The notes below the pieces were generated by a model. The model worked only from the letters and a program-made list of their open reading frames with translations, ran no database searches and had not been told where the DNA came from. Positions 38,329 through 49,577 of a stretch of 64,000 nucleotides of DNA are shown here, in pieces (within the stretch, counting starts at the first letter, position 1; each line of letters begins with the position of its first letter). This DNA is from Streptococcus oralis Uo5. GTDB taxonomy: Bacteria > Bacillota > Bacilli > Lactobacillales > Streptococcaceae. The DNA is taken from assembly GCF_000253155.1 (NCBI RefSeq), contig NC_015291.1, positions 1,831,001 through 1,895,000 on the forward strand, given 5' to 3'. The position numbers and the translations under genes are program-made.

Positions 38329-39834
38329 TCAATGCGCCAACATTTCTTGGGCGATTTCTTGGCCAGATAGGTTATCTGGGTAGTAGGTTGGCCAGTTGTC
38401 CATCTCTTCAAAGAGGGCTTCTTGGCTAGTACCTCCAAAGAAGATATGGAAATGTTCTGCCTTAACTGGGGCGATATTGTGGTCACTAAACTGAACATAC
38501 TTGAACTGTCCAGCGTCCGCATCTGTCGCTTCAAAAAGGAAGCGCACACCACGATTACCTTTCTTATAAGTCAAGATTTTCTTGCCGACATACTTGTAGG
38601 TGAATTTCTTGGTTTGGCCACCTTGGATGAATTCCATAGTGTTGTCCGTGATGTTGATCTTAGTCACATCTGTCTGATAGCCTTTTTTATAGTAGGCCTT
38701 ATACTCATCCTTAGTCATCTTGCCAGTCAACTTAGCCTTGTAGTCAAAGACTTGATCAAAGGTTCCATCCTCAAGGAAAGGATAGACCGACTGCCAGTTG
38801 CCTACATAGTCACTCAAGGTACGGTCTTTGACATCTGCATCCTCAAAGTAACCATTGTGAACTGTCTTGGTGTTTTCTTCCTTTTCTGGCTCAATTTCTG
38901 GTCCTTCTTGGTCTGTTGTTTGTTTCAAAGCCTTGAGGTTTTTCTCCATCACGGAGATATAGTCCTCACCGGCCTTGGTTGCTTCTTCTGTCAGACTTTC
39001 CAGCGGATTGAGCACATCTAGTTTGACGCCCGTTTCTTTTGAGAGGGTATTGGCGAGAGCTTGTGAGGCATTTTCCTCAAAGTAGATATAAGAAATCTTG
39101 TTTTTCTTGATATACTCTGTCAATTCTGCCAAACGTGCTGCTGATGGCTCTGCATCTGGTGAGAGACCTGAGATGGATACTTGCTTGAGACCGTAGTCCA
39201 AGGCAAGGTAGTTAAAGGCAGCGTGCTGGGTCACAAAGCTCTTTTGTTTGGCTTGAGACAAGCCATCTGTGTAGGCCTTGTCCAAGGCTTGCAATTTTTC
39301 GATATAGGCAGCCGCATTCTTCTCAAAAGTCTCTTTTTTATCAGGATAATCTGCTGACAAGCTGTCACGAATATGCTCTACCAGTTTGATGGCGCGTGCT
39401 GGTGAAAGCCAAACGTGGGGATCGTAGTCGTGATGGTGACCTTCACCGCCATGGTCATGCCCTTCCTCTTCTTCCTCACCACCTGGCAAGAGGAGCATAT
39501 CACCTGTCGCCTTGATGGTTTTCACTTTTTTCTTATCCAAGGATTCTAGTAATTTTGGAACCCAAGTTTCCATATTTTCATTTTCATAGACAAAGATATC
39601 TGCATCTTGGATTTTAGCAACTGCCTTTGCAGACGGTTCGTATTCGTGAGGTTCTGTACCAGCACCGATTAGAAGTTCTACATTAGCGGTATCTCCTGCG
39701 ACTTGTTTGGTAAATTCGTAGACAGGGTAAAAGGTTGTCACGATATTTAGCTTGCCATCTGCTTGCTTTTGATTGGAACAAGCCACTAAAAACAAGGCAC
39801 ATAGGCTAGCCAATAGTAAGCTAATTTTTTTCAT
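38329..39834 (-). CDS. adcA: Zinc-binding lipoprotein AdcA (ZnuA + ZinT domains)
   Basis: A 501-residue lipoprotein, signal peptide with lipobox LVAC and acylated Cys19. The N-terminal cluster A-I domain carries a His/Glu-rich loop (EEEEEGHDHGG and HHHDYDPH) and conserved His in TEPHEYEP and VTQHAAFNYL; the C-terminal ZinT-like domain (about 320-501) ends with EHFHIFFG. It captures zinc and passes it to AdcB. It is the last gene of the adcRCBA operon, 9 bases after adcB. Confidence 0.97.
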   Translation of the reverse strand: MKKISLLLASLCALFLVACSNQKQADGKLNIVTTFYPVYEFTKQVAGDTANVELLIGAGTEPHEYEPSAKAVAKIQDADIFVYENENMETWVPKLLESLDKKKVKTIKATGDMLLLPGGEEEEEGHDHGGEGHHHDYDPHVWLSPARAIKLVEHIRDSLSADYPDKKETFEKNAAAYIEKLQALDKAYTDGLSQAKQKSFVTQHAAFNYLALDYGLKQVSISGLSPDAEPSAARLAELTEYIKKNKISYIYFEENASQALANTLSKETGVKLDVLNPLESLTEEATKAGEDYISVMEKNLKALKQTTDQEGPEIEPEKEENTKTVHNGYFEDADVKDRTLSDYVGNWQSVYPFLEDGTFDQVFDYKAKLTGKMTKDEYKAYYKKGYQTDVTKINITDNTMEFIQGGQTKKFTYKYVGKKILTYKKGNRGVRFLFEATDADAGQFKYVQFSDHNIAPVKAEHFHIFFGGTSQEALFEEMDNWPTYYPDNLSGQEIAQEMLAH

Positions 39835-39843
39835 TTCATTCTC

Positions 39844-40650
39844 CTATTTGATAAAACGTTTCAGTAGACTGACTAACAAAAAGACAGCTACAAAGATAAT
39901 GGTGATACTAGCGCTAGCAGGGGTTTCCGCATAGTAGGATATATAGAGCCCTGCCACCATTCCCAAAAAGCCAATAGCGCTGGCTAGTAACATAACGGAT
40001 TTAAAGTTTTTCCCTAGACGAAGGGCAATACTAGCTGGCAAGACCATAATGGTCGACACCAGAAGAGCTCCCGCAGCTGGAATCATAAGGGCAATAGCCA
40101 CCCCTGTTACCATGTTAAAGAGGATAGACATGGTACGAACTGGCAAGCCATCCACAAAGGCCGTATCCTCATCAAAAGTCAGGATATACATTGGTCGCAA
40201 GAACAAGAAAGTCAAGAGCAAAACGACCGCAGCAATGGCAAAGAGGAATATCACCTGCTCCTGGCTAATGGTCACAATCGAACCAAAGAGGTATTGATCC
40301 AGACTCATGGAACTCGAACTTTTCCCCTTACTCATCACGATAAGGGAGACTGCAAGCCCTGTCGACATGAGGATGGCAGTCCCGATTTCCATAAAGTTCT
40401 TGTAAACCGTACGGAGATACTCCAGAAAAACCGCTGCAATCAAGACAATAGCAATGGTTGAAATCGTTGGAGAAATTCCTAAAACCAGACCAAAGGCTAC
40501 CCCTGATAGAGAAACGTGACTGAGGGTGTCGCTCATGAGACTCTGACGACGTAAGATAAGGAAGGTCCCAAGAACTGGAGAAAAGAGACTCATGGCAATG
40601 ACAGCCAAAAAGGCTCGCTGCATAAAGTCATAGGATAACAAACTAAGCAT
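39844..40650 (-). CDS. adcB: Zinc ABC transporter permease AdcB
   Basis: A 268-residue ABC-3 family permease with about eight hydrophobic spans, ending in a short basic tail. It moves zinc received from AdcA across the membrane using AdcC. The start overlaps adcC by 8 bases. The family, order and overlap match the streptococcal adc operon. Confidence 0.96.
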   Translation of the reverse strand: MLSLLSYDFMQRAFLAVIAMSLFSPVLGTFLILRRQSLMSDTLSHVSLSGVAFGLVLGISPTISTIAIVLIAAVFLEYLRTVYKNFMEIGTAILMSTGLAVSLIVMSKGKSSSSMSLDQYLFGSIVTISQEQVIFLFAIAAVVLLLTFLFLRPMYILTFDEDTAFVDGLPVRTMSILFNMVTGVAIALMIPAAGALLVSTIMVLPASIALRLGKNFKSVMLLASAIGFLGMVAGLYISYYAETPASASITIIFVAVFLLVSLLKRFIK

Positions 40651-41347
40651 GCTCCACCTCCTGGTCGCTTTCGTGAACGTTGAAACAACGCCATGGCGAA
40701 TCTTGGTTACGAACTAGATGAATATTGCGATCCGCATAGTCCTTGACTTCCTCAGGGTCATGGGTAATCATCAAAACAGCCTTGCCATGGTGATGAGCAC
40801 TGTGGTGCATGAGTTCGTAAAATTCATTTTTGCTCCCTGCATCCATCCCTGTTGTCGGCTCATCCAAGACAAAGATATCTGGGTCAGAAGCAAACATCCG
40901 AGCAATCACTGCTCGTTGCTTTTGCCCACCAGAGAGGGAACCAATCCGTTTATCACGGTGTTCCCACATACCAACTGAGTCTAGACTAGCCTTGATATGC
41001 TCCTCATCGTGGGCATTCAAACGACGGAACCAGCCCTTTCGCGGATAGCGACCCGACTTGACAAATTCATAAACCGTACTTGGAAAGCCAGCATTAAAAC
41101 TGGCTATCTGCTGGGGAAGATAGGCTATCCTAAGCTTTTTCCCATGAGTATTTGTCTTTGAGATGGTTACCTTGCCAAATCTCGGCTGCAAGATGCCTAG
41201 ACTCGCCTTGATAAGAGTCGTCTTGGCAGCCCCATTTTCACCAGTCAGGGTGACAAACTCCCCACTATCAACACTGTAGTTGATATGCTCGAGGACAGGT
41301 TCCTTGTCATAATAGAAAGACAAGTCCTCTACTGTAATATACCGCAT
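40643..41347 (-). CDS. adcC: Zinc ABC transporter ATPase AdcC
   Basis: A 234-residue ABC ATPase. The phosphate loop reads [10 protein letters not shown], with Ala where most ABC proteins have Gly before Lys, a feature I recall from other streptococcal AdcC proteins. The signature is LSGGQKQR and Walker B is IFVLDEPT. A histidine-rich stretch [10 protein letters not shown] occurs near residue 180. Its start overlaps the adcR stop by 1 base (shared position 41347). It energises zinc import. Confidence 0.96.
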   Translation of the reverse strand: MRYITVEDLSFYYDKEPVLEHINYSVDSGEFVTLTGENGAAKTTLIKASLGILQPRFGKVTISKTNTHGKKLRIAYLPQQIASFNAGFPSTVYEFVKSGRYPRKGWFRRLNAHDEEHIKASLDSVGMWEHRDKRIGSLSGGQKQRAVIARMFASDPDIFVLDEPTTGMDAGSKNEFYELMHHSAHHHGKAVLMITHDPEEVKDYADRNIHLVRNQDSPWRCFNVHESDQEVEHA

Positions 41348-41787
41348 TATTTGATTTCTCCTACTAAAGCAGTTAAAAACCGCTGGATGACTTCTTGTTC
41401 ATTTGGAGTAAACTGATTCGCTACTTGTTCATAGGCTGAGAGCGTGTGCTCATGATGGTGGTGGTGTTCCTCTGCCACCGGTCGAGCTAGTTCTGTCAGT
41501 TGATAAAAGATCACACGCGCATCCTTTGGATCTCTGGATGTCTCTAACATGCCCTCTTTGACCAAAGACTTGATAGCCTTGGTCACTGCTGCCTGACTGA
41601 CATTGAGACGACGAGCCAGCTCCGAGTTGGTTAGGGATTCTTCCGACAAGAGCATGAGGATGTGTTCCTGAGTATTGGTCAAGGCTACATCACTTGTGCA
41701 ATGCCCAATCAGAATTTCATGCTGGTTCTCAGATCTCAAGATCACCTCGTTTAAAAAGTTATCGATTTCCTGTGCAAGCTGTCTCAT
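41347..41787 (-). CDS. adcR: Zinc-dependent repressor AdcR (MarR family)
   Basis: A 146-residue MarR-type regulator. The winged helix is in residues about 50-90 ([20 protein letters not shown]), and a histidine-rich segment [10 protein letters not shown] near residue 108 provides zinc ligands. With zinc bound it represses zinc uptake genes. It is first in the adcRCBA operon and probably regulates itself through the box at 41845-41856. Confidence 0.96.
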   Translation of the reverse strand: MRQLAQEIDNFLNEVILRSENQHEILIGHCTSDVALTNTQEHILMLLSEESLTNSELARRLNVSQAAVTKAIKSLVKEGMLETSRDPKDARVIFYQLTELARPVAEEHHHHHEHTLSAYEQVANQFTPNEQEVIQRFLTALVGEIK

Positions 41788-41844
41788 GTGTTACTCCTTC
41801 CCTAGCTATCTTTTCCGTAAAAAAACTTAGATAGCTACCGATTC

Positions 41845-41864
41845 TTTACTGGTTAATTATATCA
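41845..41864 (-). promoter_or_regulatory. adc promoter with AdcR box
   Basis: On the minus strand an extended -10, TGATATAAT (41864-41856), is followed directly by TTAACCAGTAAA (41856-41845), which matches the AdcR operator TTAACYRGTTAA at 11 of 12 positions. The overlap of box and -10 fits zinc-dependent autorepression. Confidence 0.8.
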
Positions 41865-41870
41865 TAAACC

Positions 41871-41917
41871 AAAAAAGAGTCAAGGGAAAAAGGCGTAAAA
41901 ACGTTTCCCTAGACTCT
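41871..41917 (-). terminator. Terminator of the 5'-nucleotidase gene
   Basis: AGAGTC.AGGGAAA and TTTCCCT.GACTCT arms (41876-41889 and 41904-41917) form a long stem with a two-base bulge and a T run on the minus strand. Confidence 0.8.
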
Positions 41918-41936
41918 TCTAGATGTGAAATTTAAC

Positions 41937-43973
41937 CTATTTTAGCTTTGGTTTTCGGCTCGATAAGATACCTGCCAGACCAGCTACCATTCCCATCAAG
42001 AGCAAGAAGATGGATTGTTCACTTCCTGTATTTGGAAGAGCTTTTTCTGAGACAACTGCCTTCTTGCTAAATTGACCTGCCACCTCATAAGTAAGTGGTA
42101 CATTTGTAGTCGCATCGCTAGCAGCTGCATTCGTTTGAGGCGTTTCTACTGGTAGACTAAAGTTTTTAGAATCCACAGAAATCGTCCGTGAGTTCGGATT
42201 GATCTTTTCATACTGGGTCAAATCAGCGGTTTTCAGATACTCTTCAAAGGCTGCATCCATAGAAGGACCTTCTTCTCGCGCACCACCTAACATCGTGTAG
42301 CCATCGCCACCCGCAGCTAGGAAATCATTGGTTGCAAGATAGTAGATTTTTGCGAGGTCTAGGAGATCATAACGACCAGTCGTGCGGTTTTTGACCTGGA
42401 TGGCCAAGACACGTTTACCTGATGGCAGGTTGGTATCATAGTAGACCTTCACACCTGAAACTTGCAAGAAACCACCACTTGGCTCTAACAATGGTTGGCC
42501 GTTCTCATCCAAGACCTTCTTGCCATCCTTATCGACCTGCAAGATAGATCCGAGTGACTTTTCAAACATATCCAATACTTGTTGCCCAGTCACTTGGATT
42601 TGTGAGATGGTATTTCCAAATGGAAGAACGGCAATGACATTTCCTTTAGTGATCGGTTTGCCTTTTGCAATGGTTTCACGCAAGCCACCACCATTTGTAA
42701 CAGCGATGTCAGTCGGATGGCTAAATCCTGTCTGACCATACTGATAGAGAGAATCTGCTACAACGTTTCCGAGGTTGGTTTCACGAACCCGAACATTTTC
42801 ACGATCTCCATTGAGTTCTACAGGGCTGTTTGAAACGACTTCAACAGCATTTTCAGCATCGTATTTTTGTTTAATGTCTTTGACTAGTTTTTCAACTGTT
42901 GGATTGGCTGGTAATTTTTTAGCATCAGCAGCCGGAATCTGAGTTGGATTGCCCAAAAGCTGACGTGATTTGTAGGTGATTTTTCCTACATTATGAAGGT
43001 AGCTTCCCGTCTGGTTATAGGTAACATTGTCTCCATAAGTCGTTGATTCTACTGTATGAGAGTGACCGTCGATTACTGTTACGCGTTTCCCTTTCAAACG
43101 AGGATTTTTAGACAAGGCTTCTGCCAAAGTTGAACCACGCCATTCGACTGGAGTTGTAGTATCCACACCCAAGTGAGCCAGCACAACATAGTGTTTGTAG
43201 TCCTTGCCTTCTGCACGAGCCTTGGCTTGGACTTCTTCGATAACCTTATTCACCTCGGAGATTGGATCTGTAAAGGTTACCCCTTTGACATTTTTAGGGT
43301 GAGTTTTGGTAGCTGTTTCAGGTGTTGTCACGCCGATTACAACAAACTCATCACCTTCCACAGTCTTATCTTTATCAACGATTGTAGAAGCTTCAAAGAG
43401 ACGAGCACCATTGACGTAGGTATTTGAACTAAGTAATGGGAATTTCAAGATTTCCTTGTATTTCTTAGCTTCGTCTAAACCAAAGTCAAACTCATGATTT
43501 CCTACTGCCATGGCATCATACTGCATCTTATTAAGAATTTCAGCGCGTGCTTCACCCTTTGTAGAGTTGGAAATCGGTAAACCTTGGAAGGCGTCTCCCG
43601 CATCTACGACGAGAGTCGTTTGATTTGATTTCGCGCGTTCCTGCTCGATGACAGTCGCTAGCTTAGCATCTCCAATAACTCCTTTTTCCTCTACGATACG
43701 ACCGTGAACATCATTGGTGTGCAAGATAACGGTGTCTTTTTCTTCGCTTTTAGGAGATTCAACAGGAGCTTCCTTTGCTTCCGCCGATTCAACACTTGTG
43801 GGAGTTGCCGCCTCAGTTGTTGGAGCTACAGGAGTTTCTGAAGTTACTGGATTAGCTACAACTGCAGGGCTTTCTGCAGGGGCAGTTGCTTCTTCAGCAT
43901 AGACTTGTCCAGCTAAGAAGGCTGGAGCTAACAGGGCTGTCGACAAGACAGGTAACAAAGAACGTTTGTTCAT
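41937..43973 (-). CDS. Cell-wall anchored 5'-nucleotidase (UshA/Nt5e-like, LPxTG)
   Basis: A 678-residue surface enzyme. A signal peptide ends at about residue 26 (GQVYA), followed by a Pro/Ala/Thr/Glu-rich linker (about 27-75). The metallophosphatase domain has HTNDVHG, DAGDAF and GNHEFDFG; the 5'-nucleotidase C domain follows from about 390 and the C-terminus carries LPNTG, a hydrophobic span and RKPKLK for sortase anchoring. It hydrolyses extracellular nucleotides, in related bacteria yielding adenosine that dampens host responses. It is a single gene between adcR and dltD. Confidence 0.95.
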   Translation of the reverse strand: MNKRSLLPVLSTALLAPAFLAGQVYAEEATAPAESPAVVANPVTSETPVAPTTEAATPTSVESAEAKEAPVESPKSEEKDTVILHTNDVHGRIVEEKGVIGDAKLATVIEQERAKSNQTTLVVDAGDAFQGLPISNSTKGEARAEILNKMQYDAMAVGNHEFDFGLDEAKKYKEILKFPLLSSNTYVNGARLFEASTIVDKDKTVEGDEFVVIGVTTPETATKTHPKNVKGVTFTDPISEVNKVIEEVQAKARAEGKDYKHYVVLAHLGVDTTTPVEWRGSTLAEALSKNPRLKGKRVTVIDGHSHTVESTTYGDNVTYNQTGSYLHNVGKITYKSRQLLGNPTQIPAADAKKLPANPTVEKLVKDIKQKYDAENAVEVVSNSPVELNGDRENVRVRETNLGNVVADSLYQYGQTGFSHPTDIAVTNGGGLRETIAKGKPITKGNVIAVLPFGNTISQIQVTGQQVLDMFEKSLGSILQVDKDGKKVLDENGQPLLEPSGGFLQVSGVKVYYDTNLPSGKRVLAIQVKNRTTGRYDLLDLAKIYYLATNDFLAAGGDGYTMLGGAREEGPSMDAAFEEYLKTADLTQYEKINPNSRTISVDSKNFSLPVETPQTNAAASDATTNVPLTYEVAGQFSKKAVVSEKALPNTGSEQSIFLLLMGMVAGLAGILSSRKPKLK

Positions 43974-44007
43974 TTTAAAATCCCTTTCTTTTCTTCTTTT
44001 CTATTAC

Positions 44008-44013
44008 ATTATA
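44008..44013 (-). promoter_or_regulatory. -10 of the 5'-nucleotidase gene
   Basis: TATAAT on the minus strand (44013-44008), 35 bases before the start, with GAAAGGGA as the ribosome site. The -35 is not clear. Confidence 0.55.
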
Positions 44014-44074
44014 CGCTATTTCTGAAAAAATTTAAACTTTTGACCTATTTCTCTCTCAAATATTCGCTATTTAA

Positions 44075-44108
44075 CAAAAAAACCTGAACCAAAAAGTTCA
44101 AGTTTTTT
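44075..44108 (-). terminator. dlt operon terminator
   Basis: AAAAAACTTGAAC and GTTCAGGTTTTTT arms (one G-U pair) on the minus strand, ending in T's, just after the dltD stop. Confidence 0.82.
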
Positions 44109-44114
44109 CTTGAT

Positions 44115-45618
<1,504 letters not shown>

Positions 45619-45628
45619 TTATATCCTT

Positions 45629-46873
45629 TTATTTTTTAAACCATAAATCATTCAAAAATCCAGAAAAGATTAAGAATGAAACCATCACGACATGGAAGGT
45701 GACAACCATGCCAAGCAACTGAATCCAGCGATTCTCAGGTAAGGAACCCTTTCCAGCTTTTTTCCGTTCTTTATTGAGCGCTTTTTTCTTACGAACCCAA
45801 GCGTCATTGATGACTAGCCCAATCCCATGGAAAAGTCCATAGGCGATATAGTACCAGGTCACACCATGCCAAAATCCCATAATCAGCATATTGAGAATAT
45901 AGGCTACACTTGAGGTCACATTGCGATTTTTAAAGACCTTCTTTCTGGTCAACACCATGACCATCCGCATAAAGACAAAGTCACGGAACCAGAAAGACAG
46001 ACTCATGTGCCAGCGATTCCAAAACTCTTTTAAATCCCTTGACAAAAAGGGCTTGTTAAAGTTGATAGGACTATGAATACCCATCAAGTTTGAAATAGCT
46101 AAGGCAAACATAGAGTAGCCCGCAAAGTCAAAGAAGAGTTCCAGACCAAAGGTGTACATGACCGCTAAAGCGTAGAGGTTAAAGAAACCACCTGTCTGCA
46201 AGGCCAAATTTTTCAGCGGAGGCAATAATGTCTCTCCTAAAATGTGAGCCAAGATAAACTTGTAGAGGAAGCCAAGCATGATATATTTGACAGCCTCTTC
46301 TAGCATATCCATCAGCTCATCCCGCTCAGGAATGGTCTCGTAATTTTCATTGAAGCGTTTGAAACGATCAATGGGACCACTTGAGAAAGTCGGCATAAAA
46401 AGAAGAAAACGTAAGAATTGCCAGATCGTTAATTCCTTGATGACACCGTCTCTCAACTCAACGATAACCCCAACTGCACGAAAGGTCAAGTAAGAAATCC
46501 CTAAAAATCCAAACAAAGATTGAGGTCCATGAATAGCAGGAGATACTTTCACAAAGACGATTGGCAATAGGGATAGAAAGCTAACCAGGTAAAATATCCA
46601 TTTACTATCCCGCTTTTTCCTGTACCTTTTGTAGAAAGATACAAGCAGTACTTGCCAGATAACATAAAGGATCAAAGCGCTTATTTGATTCGTCTTTCCA
46701 CCGACCAACATGGTGACGATAAAGAAGAGACTAACAAGCACCTCATACAAGGCAAAGCGTTTCTTGAAAAAAAGACCAATAAAGATAGGTAAAGTCGCAG
46801 CAATTACGTATAAAAAGTACTGAAGATCACCATAAGGTTCCAAATGAGGTAGCTGTTTATAAAGCTCCATCAT
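45629..46873 (-). CDS. dltB: DltB, membrane O-acyltransferase of teichoic acid D-alanylation
   Basis: A 414-residue MBOAT-family protein with about ten or more membrane spans; the conserved His is in the [10 protein letters not shown] segment (near residue 335). It moves D-alanine from DltC to the outer face of the membrane. The start overlaps the dltA stop by 4 bases. Confidence 0.95.
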   Translation of the reverse strand: MMELYKQLPHLEPYGDLQYFLYVIAATLPIFIGLFFKKRFALYEVLVSLFFIVTMLVGGKTNQISALILYVIWQVLLVSFYKRYRKKRDSKWIFYLVSFLSLLPIVFVKVSPAIHGPQSLFGFLGISYLTFRAVGVIVELRDGVIKELTIWQFLRFLLFMPTFSSGPIDRFKRFNENYETIPERDELMDMLEEAVKYIMLGFLYKFILAHILGETLLPPLKNLALQTGGFFNLYALAVMYTFGLELFFDFAGYSMFALAISNLMGIHSPINFNKPFLSRDLKEFWNRWHMSLSFWFRDFVFMRMVMVLTRKKVFKNRNVTSSVAYILNMLIMGFWHGVTWYYIAYGLFHGIGLVINDAWVRKKKALNKERKKAGKGSLPENRWIQLLGMVVTFHVVMVSFLIFSGFLNDLWFKK

Positions 46874-48420
46874 CGGCTGTTTACCTCGTTAATCAAGCCC
46901 TTGATATCAATTTTACCATTAGGCGTTAGTGGTAAACTGTCTCGATAGAGAAACTTAGACGGCATCATATAGGACATCATAATATCTGCTAGGTCTTCCT
47001 TAATAGCCTTGGTAATATCGATATTACGCTCAAACTGCTGACGGACACCGTCTTTTAGGATGACATAGGCCAGTAGATTTTGCACCTTGTGGTCCTTGTT
47101 ATAACGTGGGACAGCAACAGCCGACTCGATAAAGCGAGACTTGTTGAGGTTTTGAGAGACATCTTCAAGCTCAATGCGATAACCATTAAACTTAATCTGG
47201 AAATCCATTCGTCCACCATAGAGAAGCAAGCCCTCATCTGTCAGAGTTCCTACATCCCCTGTGTGATAGGCCGGAAGACCTTCAAACTCAAAGAAAGCTT
47301 CTGCCGTTTTTTCAGGATTATTCATATAGCCTTTTGAAACAGCTGGCCCAGAAACGATGATTTCTCCCTGTTCACCATTTGGAACTTTCTTACCTTCCTC
47401 ATCAATGACAAAGGTCGGAGAATCCGCCTTGGTATAGCCGATTGGCAGGCGTTTAAGAGTCGCCAACATCTCGTCTGTTACAGCAACTGCTGACAAAGCT
47501 ACTGTCGCTTCTGTTGGACCATAGGCATTGATAATACGGGCATTTGGGAATCGCTCGCGTAGTTTTTGAGCTGTTTTGACCGTCAATTCTTCACCATCAA
47601 AGTAGAAATGCGTGATGCCTGGCATTTTCTCACTGTTAAAGTCTTCTGACAACATGGCCATATCTGCAAAGGACGGTGTTGATGTCCAGATAGCGATTGG
47701 AAGTGAAAAGATAGTTGCAAAGAGTTTTTTGAAATCCTGAGTAATGGCCGAAGGAAGAGCGAAAAGCGTGCCACCCAGTGCCAAGGTTGGCGCCCAGTAC
47801 ATGACAGATAGGTCAAAAGAATAAGGTGGCTGAGCCAGCATTTGCGGACGACTTGGCGTCGCAAATTCCTTATCTGTAATCATCCAGTTGGTAAAGCTGA
47901 GGAGATTATCATGGGAAATCTGCACTCCCTTAGGCTTACCAGTCGTACCAGAAGTAAAGATGATGTAGTAGTTGTCATCTCCCTTGACTGGATGGTTCAT
48001 CTCGTAGCTAGAAGCTTGAGCAAAAGCTTCTTGAACCTGAGCTAGATTCATCATTGGTGTGCTAGTTTGCTCTAATGGAAAATCTGAGATGGCAATAATC
48101 AAACTTGGCTCTGCAACTTCTACGATAGCAGAAACTCGTTCCAAGGCCGAATGGCTATCAATTGGAATATAGGCATGTCCCGACTTAGTCAGCGCAACAA
48201 AGGTAGCCAGCATCTCATACTCCTGTCCGCCATAGACAACAACAGGAGATTTCTCAGGCAAATCAAGTCGATCGATGGCTGCAGCTAAACTATCTGAATC
48301 AGTCTTCAGATCACCATAAGTTTGTTCTTGGCCTAAAACATTGTAAACAGGATATGTTGGTTGTGTTTGAGCAAAGTGCTCAATCGTTTCAATCATATCT
48401 TTTATCGGTATATTAGACAC
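46870..48420 (-). CDS. dltA: DltA, D-alanine:carrier protein ligase
   Basis: A 516-residue AMP-forming ligase. The phosphate-binding core motif is [11 protein letters not shown] (near residue 153), with YGPTEAT and YHTGD later. It activates D-alanine and loads DltC. It starts at GTG 48420, preceded by AAAGGAGAAGAGG. It overlaps dltB by 4 bases and follows dltX by 20 bases. Confidence 0.96.
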   Translation of the reverse strand: MSNIPIKDMIETIEHFAQTQPTYPVYNVLGQEQTYGDLKTDSDSLAAAIDRLDLPEKSPVVVYGGQEYEMLATFVALTKSGHAYIPIDSHSALERVSAIVEVAEPSLIIAISDFPLEQTSTPMMNLAQVQEAFAQASSYEMNHPVKGDDNYYIIFTSGTTGKPKGVQISHDNLLSFTNWMITDKEFATPSRPQMLAQPPYSFDLSVMYWAPTLALGGTLFALPSAITQDFKKLFATIFSLPIAIWTSTPSFADMAMLSEDFNSEKMPGITHFYFDGEELTVKTAQKLRERFPNARIINAYGPTEATVALSAVAVTDEMLATLKRLPIGYTKADSPTFVIDEEGKKVPNGEQGEIIVSGPAVSKGYMNNPEKTAEAFFEFEGLPAYHTGDVGTLTDEGLLLYGGRMDFQIKFNGYRIELEDVSQNLNKSRFIESAVAVPRYNKDHKVQNLLAYVILKDGVRQQFERNIDITKAIKEDLADIMMSYMMPSKFLYRDSLPLTPNGKIDIKGLINEVNSR

Positions 48421-48440
48421 TGATCCTCTTCTCCTTTAAA

Positions 48441-48572
48441 CTAGAACTCATTATAAATAAAGGTGCCTTGGCTCTGACCAAGGTAACTAAAAAAATAAAG
48501 TAAACCAAGCAAGATTACAAAATATAGAGCCGTCCGGCCTAAGAATACATGTAAATTTCGTTGTTTTTTCAT
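48441..48572 (-). CDS. dltX: DltX, small membrane protein of the dlt operon
   Basis: A 43-residue protein starting MKKQRNLHVFLGRTALYF, with one membrane span and the conserved C-terminal end GTFIYNEF typical of DltX. It lies between the dlt promoter and dltA. DltX is needed for D-alanylation and its C-terminal peptide is thought to accept the D-alanyl group from DltB. The gene is too short for usual gene finders. Confidence 0.9.
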   Translation of the reverse strand: MKKQRNLHVFLGRTALYFVILLGLLYFFSYLGQSQGTFIYNEF

Positions 48573-48640
48573 AAGCTATCCATTAATATATTGTTTTTAT
48601 TAGCTATCAGTATGTATTGTTAGCATCTTATCTTCCTAAC

Positions 48641-48670
48641 ATTTTACCACTTTATCAACCTTTTTTTCAA
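48641..48670 (-). promoter_or_regulatory. dlt operon promoter
   Basis: On the minus strand TTGAAA (48670-48665), an 18-base spacer, and TAAAAT (48646-48641) with an extended TGG before the -10. It is 69 bases before dltX. Confidence 0.65.
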
Positions 48671-48751
48671 CTGTTTACCATAACTTAAAAGTTGGCTTTA
48701 GCTTATTTTAAGATAAGTTAAAATATCAATGTTTTTGCCATTAAAAATGAC

Positions 48752-48784
48752 AAAAAAGAGTCTGAGACTTCCATCTCAAACTCT
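48752..48784 (-). terminator. glp operon terminator
   Basis: AGAGTTTGAGA and TCTCAGACTCT arms (one G-U) on the minus strand, six-base loop and TTTTTT, 22 bases after the glpF stop. Confidence 0.87.
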
Positions 48785-48805
48785 GTTGCAAATAGCTCTT
48801 TTGTC

Positions 48806-49510
48806 TTAGAAAAGTGAAAATACGAGGACTGCCAAGGCAGCACCAATGATAGGTCCCACAACTGGAATCCAAGCATAAGACCAGTCCCCATCTCCCTTGT
48901 TTGGAATTGGAAGAAGACTGTGCATGATGCGAGGACCGAGGTCACGAGCTGGGTTCAAGGCATAACCAGTTGTCCCACCTAGTGAAAGACCAATACCGAC
49001 AATCAAGGTCCCCACTGCAAAGGTCCCTAATCCTGCCTGAAGGTTATAGAGCCCCAAGGCAAAGATTGTCAAGAGCAAAACAAATGTTCCAAGGATTTCG
49101 CTAACCAAGTTGGATACTGTATTCTTGATTGCTGGTCCAGTACTAAAGGTCGCTAGGATATTGCCTGCATTTTCTTCTGCATCATAGTGTGGTTTGAATT
49201 GCAACCAAACCAAAATCTGAGCCACCATCGCTCCTGCGAATTGGGCTAGGATATATGGGAATACTGAAGCCCAAGGCAGGTCACCTTTTAAGGCTACACC
49301 AAGCGTCACAGCTGGGTTTAAGTGTGCAGGACTAAGTTTGCCAGATACAAAGGCCGCAACGGCTACAGCAATTCCCCATCCCATAGTGATGACAATCCAT
49401 CCTGAATTGTTGCTCTTGGTTTTAGGAAGAACCACACCTGCTACAACACCATTTCCTAGGAGGATAAGGATTAAAGTCCCCAAAAATTCTCCAAATAATT
49501 CTTTCATCAT
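48806..49510 (-). CDS. glpF: Glycerol uptake facilitator GlpF
   Basis: A 234-residue aquaglyceroporin with six spans and both NPA boxes (HLNPAVTLG and LNPARDLGPR). I start at ATGATG 49510, behind TGGAGA; the longer frame to 49564 starts in the glpO-glpF gap without a ribosome site. It is the last gene of glpKOF and lets glycerol diffuse in for GlpK. Confidence 0.95.
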   Translation of the reverse strand: MMKELFGEFLGTLILILLGNGVVAGVVLPKTKSNNSGWIVITMGWGIAVAVAAFVSGKLSPAHLNPAVTLGVALKGDLPWASVFPYILAQFAGAMVAQILVWLQFKPHYDAEENAGNILATFSTGPAIKNTVSNLVSEILGTFVLLLTIFALGLYNLQAGLGTFAVGTLIVGIGLSLGGTTGYALNPARDLGPRIMHSLLPIPNKGDGDWSYAWIPVVGPIIGAALAVLVFSLF

Positions 49511-49577
49511 TTCTTTGTCTCCATTTAAAAGAAGGGGCGGGCGACAAGGAATGCTGCCCTCCACCTCTTTTCCTTTT

